A stretch of DNA of 42,030 nt from Calditrichia bacterium (GTDB taxonomy: Bacteria; Calditrichota; Calditrichia; Calditrichales; Calditrichaceae). The position numbers and the translations under genes are program-made. The stretch is taken from NCBI GenBank assembly GCA_026983775.1, contig JALSTK010000133.1:1-42030 (forward strand), read 5' to 3'. Below are positions 17,979 to 24,108 of this stretch, piece after piece (position 1 is the first letter of the stretch; each line of letters opens with the position of its first letter). The notes below the pieces were generated by a model. That model searched no databases. It was not told where the DNA came from and saw nothing but the letters and a program-made list of their open reading frames with translations.

Positions 17979-19667
17979 TTACAAATCTTCAATATTTTTT
18001 AAAATGGCTCCGCTACTGGCCGATGTGACCATATGGGCGTATCGTGCCAGATAACCCCGTTTAATTTTAGGTGTAAACGGTGGAATCCGGGACAACCGCG
18101 CCTGAATCTCCTCTTCGCTTAGTTTTACATGTAAAGATTTGTTGGGAATATCAATGGAAATTATATCGCCATTTTGCAGGGCCGCAATAGGTCCCCGTTC
18201 CGCCGCTTCCGGAGAGACATGTCCGATACAGGCTCCACGCGTGCCTCCGGAAAAACGTCCGTCCGTAATAAGCGCTACTTTATCTCCCAGACCCATACCC
18301 ATGATAGCGCTGGTCGGAGAGAGCATCTCCGGCATACCCGGCCCTCCCTTCGGTCCTTCATAACGAATGACGACCACACTTCCGGCTTGAATTTCGTGTT
18401 TGGCGATAGCTTCCAAAACTTCATCCTGCGAGTTATAAACCTGAGCCGGTCCCTCATGGACCAGCATATTTTTTTCCACGGCTCCTATTTTTACCACGGA
18501 ACCTTGCGGTGCCAGATTGCCAAACAGAACGGCCAGGCCTCCGCTTTTTAAGTAGGGATCCGTATGGGGCCGAATGACCCGCTTGTTTTTTATTTCTGCG
18601 TTCTCAATATTTTCACCGAGAGTTTTGCCGGTCACGGTTTGCACGGAAGTATCCAGGATGTTGTCTACTTGCGACAATTCGTGCAATATGGCAGAGATAC
18701 CGCCGGCCGCATCCACATCTTCCAGATGGACAAAAGGGGTGGCCGGGCTTACCTTACAGATGTACGGTACGTTCGCCGCAATATCATTCAATTGGTGTAA
18801 ATCGAAGTGTATACCCGCTTCATTGGCAATAGCCAGCGTATGCAAAATGGTATTGGTACTGCCGCCCATGGCCATATCCAGGGCGAAAGCGTTACGGAAA
18901 GAGGCCGGAGTTAAAATATCAAGGGGTTTTGTGTCGGTTTTGACCAGTTCCATGAGTTGAGCGGCGGCTTTTCGGGCCAGCTCCAGACGACGTTCATCCA
19001 CGGCTACAATGGTTCCGTTTCCGGGGAGAGCCATGCCAAGGGCTTCCATTAAACAATTCATGGAATTGGCAGTAAACATACCGGAGCAGGAACCGCAGGT
19101 AGGGCAACCGACTTCTTCCAACTCGTGTAACTCGCTGTCATTAATTTCACCGCGGTGATGTTGCCCCACTCCTTCGAATACGGAGATGAGATCCACTACC
19201 TTACCCGATTTAAGATGTCCGGCCTTCATAGGGCCTCCGGAAACAAAAATGGTGGGAATGTTTATCCGTACTGCGGCCATGAGCATTCCGGGAACAATTT
19301 TATCACAATTTGTGATACAAATGATGCCGTCCAGACGGTGAGCTTCTACGACGGTTTCCACGCTGTCTGCAATAAGTTCACGGCTGGCTAAAGAATAGCG
19401 CATGCCGATATGTCCCATGGCAATTCCATCGTCGATACCGATCGTATTAAATTCGAACGGTACACCGCCATTCCGGCGAATCACTTCTTTGACTTCTTTG
19501 CCGAAACCTTGCAGGTGCACATGGCCCGGGATCAGGTCCGTATAGGAATTAACCACTCCGATGAAGGGCTTCTTAAAATCGACTTCTTCTTTGATGACAC
19601 CAGTTGCGCGCAATAGACTACGGTGTGGAGCGCGCTCTACTCCGGATTTGATCATATCGGATCTCAA
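17979..19667 (-). CDS. ilvD: Dihydroxy-acid dehydratase
   Basis: The enzyme dehydrates the dihydroxy acids to the 2-oxo acids of valine and isoleucine. The open frame reaches further upstream to 19703, but a TTG at 19667 is the likely start. AAGGGAG lies six bases before it and the resulting [21 protein letters not shown] is the usual family start, giving 562 residues. Cluster cysteines are C121 ([12 protein letters not shown]) and C194 ([13 protein letters not shown]). The first-cysteine position reads LIPGHVHL without Cys, as in the oxygen-labile [4Fe-4S] E. coli enzyme and unlike [2Fe-2S] types; this favours a low-oxygen lifestyle, as inference. It is the first enzyme gene of the operon and carries the attenuator-like leader immediately upstream. 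The rare TTG start may keep initiation weak and dependent on leader RNA folding. Confidence 0.92.
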   Translation of the reverse strand: MRSDMIKSGVERAPHRSLLRATGVIKEEVDFKKPFIGVVNSYTDLIPGHVHLQGFGKEVKEVIRRNGGVPFEFNTIGIDDGIAMGHIGMRYSLASRELIADSVETVVEAHRLDGIICITNCDKIVPGMLMAAVRINIPTIFVSGGPMKAGHLKSGKVVDLISVFEGVGQHHRGEINDSELHELEEVGCPTCGSCSGMFTANSMNCLMEALGMALPGNGTIVAVDERRLELARKAAAQLMELVKTDTKPLDILTPASFRNAFALDMAMGGSTNTILHTLAIANEAGIHFDLHQLNDIAANVPYICKVSPATPFVHLEDVDAAGGISAILHELSQVDNILDTSVQTVTGKTLGENIENAEIKNKRVIRPHTDPYLKSGGLAVLFGNLAPQGSVVKIGAVEKNMLVHEGPAQVYNSQDEVLEAIAKHEIQAGSVVVIRYEGPKGGPGMPEMLSPTSAIMGMGLGDKVALITDGRFSGGTRGACIGHVSPEAAERGPIAALQNGDIISIDIPNKSLHVKLSEEEIQARLSRIPPFTPKIKRGYLARYAHMVTSASSGAILKNIEDL

Positions 19668-19719
19668 ATCATACTCCCTTTTTTTTATTTCCCGCCTGAA
19701 CAATCCAGCTCTCTCCCGG

Positions 19720-19832
19720 TCAATCCCGAGGAACCGTTTTGTTATAGAAAGAGTGATATGACTTTGGTATGCTTCGGGATTGAGGTCTGATTAGCCTAGC
19801 AGCAGAATCAGATTAATTATAATAATCCCGAG
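19720..19832 (-). promoter_or_regulatory. Attenuator-like alternative hairpins between leader peptide and ilvD
   Basis: In RNA sense, segment 1 (CUCGGGAUU, 19832-19824) lies inside the Leu-Leu-Gly-Ile codons of the leader ORF. Segment 2 (UCAAUCCCGA, 19783-19774) lies just past its stop. Segment 3 (CUCGGGAUUGA, 19730-19720) lies before ilvD. Segment 2 can pair with segment 1 (8 bp) or with segment 3 (10 bp), but not both. A ribosome stalled on the Val/Ile/Leu codons would cover segment 1 and leave 2:3 to form. No T-run follows segment 3, so this may control ilvD translation or Rho access rather than an intrinsic terminator. The pairings are seen directly; the mechanism is inference. Confidence 0.7.
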
Positions 19833-19940
19833 TAGAAGAACTATGACGTTAGGAAGGATGGTGACAGGTATAGACAAAACATCCCCGTTAATCCGGCGTA
19901 CTGTAGAGACGATGGTATTTTTCAGGGTTATGTTTTGCAT
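19791..19940 (-). CDS. Branched-chain amino acid leader peptide (49 residues)
   Basis: A 49-codon ORF starts with ATG at 19940 and stops with TAA at 19791, 123 bases before the ilvD start. Its last 18 residues are VIVLLLGIIIINLILLLG, of which 15 are Val, Ile or Leu; the N-terminal half adds several more. Such a run directly ahead of a branched-chain biosynthesis operon is the hallmark of a leader peptide that senses charged tRNA-Val, -Ile and -Leu, as ilvL does in E. coli. The start lies about 26 bases from the predicted transcription start; the ribosome site is weak (AAGAATGTAAG). It is not a homologue of IlvL by sequence and has no function beyond being translated, as far as can be seen. 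A short hydrophobic membrane peptide is the alternative, but position and overlapping RNA pairings favour attenuation. Confidence 0.85.
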   Translation of the reverse strand: MQNITLKNTIVSTVRRINGDVLSIPVTILPNVIVLLLGIIIINLILLLG

Positions 19941-19972
19941 AAACTTACATTCTTTTGTAATTAATTCCGGGC

Positions 19973-20001
19973 AATATAAGTAGGGAAAGAATGTTTGTCA
20001 A
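19973..20001 (-). promoter_or_regulatory. Sigma70-type promoter of the ilv-leu operon
   Basis: Reading the minus strand, a perfect -35 TTGACA (20001-19996) and -10 TATATT (19978-19973, five of six consensus bases) are separated by exactly 17 bases. Transcription should begin near 19966, about 26 bases before the leader ATG. No other promoter of this quality is visible between it and ilvD. Confidence 0.8.
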
Positions 20002-20224
20002 GAAAAAATGGGAGATTATTTTAATTTTTTGTTTTATGTAAAACTGCTAAATAGGCGAAACGTTCCCATAGAGGAAGTTGAAAACTTTCGACACTACGTA
20101 TACTGAAGGGAGGGGTGAGTTATGCCAATGCGGTTAGACTTTTTAATGCGCAAAAAATACGGGAGCCTTCCATAACGATGGGTTCGTCTTCTTATAGGAA
20201 AAATTTATCCTTTTATCCTTTCAT

Positions 20225-20737
20225 AGCTTATTTTTGATTCTATCTCATTTTGGTGGATAAGCTAATTATTAAATTTCACAATGATATCGATTCTTCAAAT
20301 GAAAATCCTGCGGGGCATTCGGTTAATCATCCGTCCCTGACGGGACGACCTAAAATACGCTCTTATCATTTCCCGCCAATAAATTGGCGGGCTAATCTCA
20401 GATTTTCCCTCCGGGGAAAGGAATAGACAACCGAAATATAACAGCCTTAAGGCGCTTCAGGATCGTTTACCCGTGAACTTAATACTTTTTACGTACCTTT
20501 ACATTTAACCTGAAATTCCAAAGTACAAATAACAAAAATCAAATAAATCCCAAAAAACAATAACTCAAATATGAAACAACCCTTCATCTTTTGGGTGACT
20601 TATTAAATTTTGGATTTTAGCGCCATTGTTATTTGTTGCTTGTTTTTTGTGATTTCCAAAAGATCACTTTAGCAAATAGGGCTTTTGATAATCGCTCTCG
20701 TATTAATTCACACGATTCGATATAGAGTCGTATTTTA
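20225..20737. repeat. Long direct repeat, copy 1 (~513 bp)
   Basis: This stretch recurs in the same orientation at 21825-22339 with roughly nine of ten bases identical by eye. It contains several perfect hairpins: cgtccctgacgggacg (20332-20347), cccgccaataaattggcggg (20372-20391), tttccctccggggaaa (20404-20419) and gccttaaggc (20444-20453). Its second half has an A-rich arm (~20510-20570) and a T-rich arm (~20600-20665) able to fold as a long imperfect hairpin. No coding potential is evident. It may be an intergenic repeat family of this genome or the end of a mobile unit. Confidence 0.85.
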
Positions 20738-21024
20738 TCTGATGGAATCTTGCCCCCGTAAAGCAACAGAGCCAAAACAATACCGATTGGTTAACAAACA
20801 ATCCCGGCAGGGATGTTTGCTATTAGCCCGGCGATTCATCGCCGGGAACAGGTAGACAAAAAGTAGCATGTCCCGTCAGGGACATTTGAATAAACCTCGG
20901 GTGCAGTCTGTTAACCCATAGAGAAATCGCCCACTACCGGACGATCTGAAAAAACGGGAAATTTTATAAATTTAGTTTTTCATTACATTGAGTTCTTTAT
21001 GCAAATTTCACTCCGTATACTTTC
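20738..21024. other. Non-coding stretch with further tetraloop palindromes
   Basis: No gene is seen here. Two perfect hairpins stand out: cccggcgattcatcgccggg (20827-20846) and atgtcccgtcagggacat (20868-20885). They share the four-base-loop style, and partly the GTCCC/GGGAC words, of those in the long direct repeats. The rest holds nothing recognisable. Confidence 0.6.
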
Positions 21025-21207
21025 CTTCAGCGTCACGCCCGCTTTTTCCGCTTTACCACAGGCCAAGCCTGTGGCTACTCATATTCGTATCCTTCGGATA
21101 CTATTGTTTTTAAATACAAGATGAACAAAACCATAAAAAATTGTTTCATTCCTTTGATCGGTCTTCCGTTAATATACGGCTTCATAAGAAACCCGGTAGA
21201 GCCAAAA
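21025..21207 (+). repeat. Partial copy of the palindromic repeat element (right end plus 122-bp arm)
   Basis: This piece matches the right end of the fuller copies. It has hairpin CCACAGGC-CAA-GCCTGTGG (21056-21074), the right terminal repeat tgtggctactcatatt (21070-21085), hairpin gtatcc-ttc-ggatac (21087-21101) and a conserved ~122-bp arm (21086-21207). The matching left terminal repeat is not found upstream, so this copy is incomplete. Its end joins directly to the body of a GIY-YIG nuclease gene. Confidence 0.75.
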
Positions 21208-21419
21208 AATTAAATCGTTATTATATCGGTTATACCAATGACCTTGAAAAACGGTTACTAAGACACAATGCTGCCTTGGGTAAATACACAAAACGGGGAA
21301 TCCCATGGGTACTGGTCTATACGGAAGCTTTTCCTTCAAAATCCGATGCTATAAAAAGAGAACGGGAAATCAAAAAAATGAAAAGTAGAAAATATATACA
21401 AGAATTGTTGAACAAATAA
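21208..21419 (+). pseudogene. GIY-YIG nuclease gene remnant, 5' end replaced by repeat DNA
   Basis: From about 21208 the frame encodes KLNRYYIGYTNDLEKRLLRHN..KYTKRGIPWVLVYTE..SKSDAIKREREIKKMKSRKYIQELL. This is the body of a small GIY-YIG domain protein of the UvrC/UPF0213-like family, including the YIG half, the Arg of the LEKRL helix and the catalytic-helix glutamate region (KREREIKK). The first strand, normally YVYIL.S, is missing. The frame upstream (back to a TTG at 21141) is instead repeat DNA that has no ribosome site. I therefore read it as 5'-truncated, although a ~92-residue product from the TTG cannot be excluded. Intact relatives are usually about 85-100 residues. It lies between two long direct repeats. 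Confidence 0.7.
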
Positions 21420-21460
21420 GGAACGCAGAAAATTATCCTTAAATCATCACGAAGTGATGT

Positions 21461-21679
21461 AATATGAGTAACCACAGGCGAAGCCTGTGGGCAAGATACA
21501 ACCGAATAAGGTTACCGCAAAGCGGTAAAATAAACCGGGCATTTCAATGTATAGGGTCTCCTATTTCGTTAGAAGGCTCTGTGTTCCACATTTGACGCCT
21601 TCAGCGTCACTCTCGCTTTTTCCGCTTTACCACAGGCTCCGCTCCTGCCCGGCGGCTGACGGGTGTGGCTACTCATATT
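21461..21679. mobile_element. MITE-like palindromic element, copy 2 (219 bp)
   Basis: The element is bounded by inverted repeats aatatgagtaaccaca (21461-21476) and tgtggctactcatatt (21664-21679), matching at 15 of 16 positions. Inside are hairpins CCACAGGC-GAA-GCCTGTGG (21472-21490), ttaccgc-aaa-gcggtaa (21512-21528) and a longer CCACA..TGTGG structure at the right end. A catcac-gaa-gtgatg hairpin (21445-21459) sits just outside the left end. It encodes no transposase. A second copy with the same termini lies inverted at 41588-41793, so the unit is dispersed. Target duplications are not obvious. Confidence 0.7.
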
Positions 21680-21824
21680 CGTATCCTTCGGATACTATTA
21701 TCTTTAAATACAAAATGAACAAAACCATAAAAAATTGTTTCATTCCTTTTATCGGTCTTCCGTTAATATACGGCTTCACAAGAAACCCGGTAAAGCCGAA
21801 AAAATAATCCTCTTTTCCGCTCAG
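21680..21824 (+). repeat. Conserved arm next to the MITE-like element, copy 2
   Basis: Positions 21680-21801 repeat 21086-21207 almost exactly and recur inverted at 41466-41587. The arm starts with hairpin gtatcc-ttc-ggatac (21681-21695). A 30-codon frame beginning MNKTIKNCFI is open in all three copies, but most differences between copies change amino acids and no ribosome site precedes it, so it is not called as a gene. The second long direct repeat begins at 21825. Confidence 0.7.
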
Positions 21825-22339
21825 AGCTTATTTTTGGTTCTATGGCATTTTGTGAGGATATGCTAGTTATTATATTTCACTATGATATCGATTTTTCAAA
21901 TGAAAATCCTGCGGGGGTATTCGGTTAATCATTCGTCCCTGACGGGACGACCCAAAATACACTCTTATTATTTCCCGCCAATAAATTGGCGGGCTAATCT
22001 CAGATTTTCCCTCCGGGAAAAAGAATAGACAACCGAAATATAACAGCTTCAAAGCGCTTCAGGATCGTTTACCCGTGAACTTAATACTTTTTACGCACCT
22101 TTAAATTTAACCTGAAATTCCAAAGTACAAATAACAAAAATCAAATAAATCCCAAAAAACAATAACTCAAATATGAAGCAACTCTTCATCTTTTGGGTGA
22201 CTTATTAAATTTTGGATTTTGGTGCCATTGTTATTTGTTGCTTGTTTTTTGTGATTTCCAAAAGATAACTATAACAATTACGGCTTTTGACAATCGCTCT
22301 CGTATTAATTCACACGATTCGACATAGAGCCATTATTTT
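21825..22339. repeat. Long direct repeat, copy 2 (~515 bp)
   Basis: This is the same unit as 20225-20737 in the same orientation. Hairpins cgtccctgacgggacg (21934-21949) and cccgccaataaattggcggg (21974-21993) are unchanged. The gccttaaggc hairpin of copy 1 reads gcttcaaagc here (22046-22055), where a C-G pair has become T-A. Between the copies lie 1.09 kb holding the GIY-YIG remnant and the MITE-like element. Confidence 0.85.
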
Positions 22340-22770
22340 ACCCTACTGAGGCCTGCCCACATTAAATAAATGACAGAGCCATCTATTTAATATATACGTC
22401 TATCCGATGGGAATACACCAGATTCGAATTAAATGGACGAAACAACTCGCCCCTCTTTCCCCCATGCCATGGGGGAGTTGAAACATCAGATGGGCGGAAA
22501 TATCATGGGAAGGGGGGAGTTACATCCGAGCCGGTTAAAATGATTGATTCAATAAATGATGAGGGTATTTGGAAAAAATAATCTTGTTATTCGGTCGGAT
22601 ACATATTTTACTTCACGGGAAACTAATCAGCAAAAGATATAGAACCGCATTTTTTTCGTATCGGGTAAATTTTTTATGTTTTAATGACCTTTATGGTAAG
22701 GAAACTAAAATCGGCTATAATAGGATTATTTTTTCGCAAATTCGTATATCGGTTAAGGCAAACATCTTTT
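22340..22770. other. Gene-free stretch with one perfect palindrome
   Basis: Nothing coding is convincing. The palindrome cccccatgccatggggg (22459-22475) is the only clear structure. An open frame at 22569-22781 has no family resemblance, no ribosome site and runs into the converging gene, so it is not called. Confidence 0.5.
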
Positions 22771-23541
22771 TTAGCTTTTGATCTCCCAGAATCCGAATAA
22801 TTCTACCGGAGTGCTCACATAATCCATCATCGGATCATCCCAATCGGTACCATAATAAAGAAGGGGCTGATTTTTGATATTTTCCGGTATTTCGATATGG
22901 TAGACGATGGTACCGGTTTCTTCAAGAAGATTAAATAATTCAATCGCACTTTTTTTGCTTATTTTATAGTGATCTTCCAAAAAGGCGATTATATCCTCTT
23001 TTCCGGAAAAATAGTCTTCTCTGAATTCGCGGCTAAATTTATGAAGTAAAGTTTCCCCGACTTCAGCGAGAGATCGTCCCCCGCTTAGTTGTTTGCAGAG
23101 GTCTTCATTGAGATCATCGATCAAAAAACGGGTTTTAGCGATGATTTCCAGAATCTTTTGAATCCGATTGGCGAGGCGTCTTTGTTCCGTAAGGAGACGC
23201 GGTAATTCCGCTTTAAGAAGTTGTAATTCATCATCCTGTAAGTCTTCGGCTTTCTTGGCAAAAATCTTATCTAATTTATCTTCGGTTCTTTGCAGCCAAC
23301 CCTGAAAATCAGCTGTCTCTTCTTTGAGGAGGTTTACCTTGATATCTTTTATATCAGGGAATTGCCGTGCTTTACTGATCAGGATATCCAATTTGTGTTG
23401 AATACTCTTCATCTCATTCAACTCATCATTCAGGCTTTGTAAGGTTTTTTGTAAATTTCGGGTATCTTTTTTTAAATGAAAATCCATTGCATTGCGGTCT
23501 TTAGTTTGGAACCATTGGGCAAAATCCTGAAATATGCGCAT
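22771..23541 (-). CDS. Hypothetical coiled-coil protein with a possible winged-helix end
   Basis: I do not recognise this 256-residue protein. It has no signal peptide or membrane segment. Residues ~22-165 are strongly helical with heptad-like spacing (LQKTLQSLNDELNEMKSIQHKLDIL; LLKAELPRLLTEQRRLANRIQKIL), suggesting a long coiled coil. Residues ~180-225 (DYFSGKEDIIAFLEDHYKISKKSAIELFNLLEETGTIVYHI) have the helix pattern of a winged-helix-like module. The C-terminus is aromatic and acidic (YYGTDWDDPMMDY). AAAGGAT lies at good spacing before the ATG. It stands alone, divergent from the small lipoprotein gene, next to the repeat island. Confidence 0.75.
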   Translation of the reverse strand: MRIFQDFAQWFQTKDRNAMDFHLKKDTRNLQKTLQSLNDELNEMKSIQHKLDILISKARQFPDIKDIKVNLLKEETADFQGWLQRTEDKLDKIFAKKAEDLQDDELQLLKAELPRLLTEQRRLANRIQKILEIIAKTRFLIDDLNEDLCKQLSGGRSLAEVGETLLHKFSREFREDYFSGKEDIIAFLEDHYKISKKSAIELFNLLEETGTIVYHIEIPENIKNQPLLYYGTDWDDPMMDYVSTPVELFGFWEIKS

Positions 23542-23766
23542 TGCGTTTATCCTTTCTCGTTTTATTAGAATTCGGTATCGTTTTTTCTTCCTTTGTTAGT
23601 TTAAAGGGCAAGAAAATGATTTTGTTCCCCTGTATTTTCAAAAAAAGAGCGGGGATTAATTTTTAATCAAACTATTTATGCAGAAGTACCGGATCTGTTT
23701 TGGCAAAAGGGTGACATAAAAAATGCTGTAAGAATAGGGATCCAGCAAAGATTTGTCGATTTGTTC

Positions 23767-23795
23767 TTGACTTAATAATAGAAAGTACTTACTTT
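23767..23795 (+). promoter_or_regulatory. Candidate promoter of the small lipoprotein gene
   Basis: TTGACT (23767-23772) and TACTTT (23790-23795) are 17 bases apart, about 40 bases ahead of the ATG at 23836. The -35 is good and the -10 is weak. Confidence 0.45.
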
Positions 23796-23835
23796 TTGCT
23801 TTCATTCTTCAAGCCATATAAAAGGAGGTCCTTAA

Positions 23836-24030
23836 ATGAAAAAGGCTTTAATGTTTTTAATCACAGGTTTAATGGCACTATCATTACTAAGTTGCGGTGG
23901 TCAGAAAACACAGGAAGCAAAAAAACCTGCGGTTGAGGCGAAAACTACCCAGGCTGTTCAGGATACGACCGCTAAGGCAGATACCACTCAGCAGCAGGCG
24001 ACCACTCAGCAAAAACCTGCTGAGAAATAA
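23836..24030 (+). CDS. Small lipoprotein, Thr/Gln/Lys-rich
   Basis: A 64-residue protein with a lipoprotein signal peptide ending at the lipobox LLSC-GG (Cys20). The mature part is a low-complexity chain rich in Ala, Thr, Gln and Lys (QDTTAKADTTQQQATTQQKPAEK) without predicted structure. An almost perfect AAAGGAGG site precedes the ATG, and the gene has its own promoter and an intrinsic terminator 41 bases after the stop. It therefore looks like a single-gene, well-expressed unit. Small envelope lipoproteins of this style are common and mostly uncharacterised; I assign no function. Confidence 0.85.
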   Translation: MKKALMFLITGLMALSLLSCGGQKTQEAKKPAVEAKTTQAVQDTTAKADTTQQQATTQQKPAEK

Positions 24031-24070
24031 TTTTGAAAAGGAATATTCATCATAAAAGGATTTTACAGGC

Positions 24071-24100
24071 AAAAGCCCCATTCGGGGCTTTTGTTATTTT
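24071..24100. terminator. Intrinsic terminator, probably bidirectional
   Basis: The stem aaaagcccc (24071-24079) and ggggctttt (24084-24092) with loop attc is followed by T-rich DNA on the plus strand (ttttgttatttt). The A-run on the left gives a U-run on the minus strand, so it can serve both the lipoprotein gene and the convergent histidine kinase gene ending at 24109. Confidence 0.9.
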
Positions 24101-24108
24101 AAAAAGGT

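Noticed and set aside
19720-20001. T-box riboswitch upstream of the ilv operon
   Set aside because: No T-box GGUGG-type consensus or specifier stem is visible; the leader ORF explains the region better.
21121-21213. 30-codon frame MNKTIKNCFI... open in all three repeat arms
   Set aside because: No ribosome site and no sign that protein sequence is preserved; more likely a conserved DNA arm. Kept in mind because the frame is unbroken three times.
21547-21807. 86-residue plus-strand frame across the palindromic element
   Set aside because: It translates repeat hairpins; similar frames appear only because the repeat recurs, and changes between copies mostly alter amino acids.
20225-22339. CRISPR array in the repeat island
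   Set aside because: The repeats are few, long and unevenly spaced, with no short regular repeat-spacer pattern and no cas genes.
22569-22781. 70-residue plus-strand frame in the gene-free stretch
   Set aside because: No ribosome site or family likeness, and it runs into the converging coiled-coil gene.
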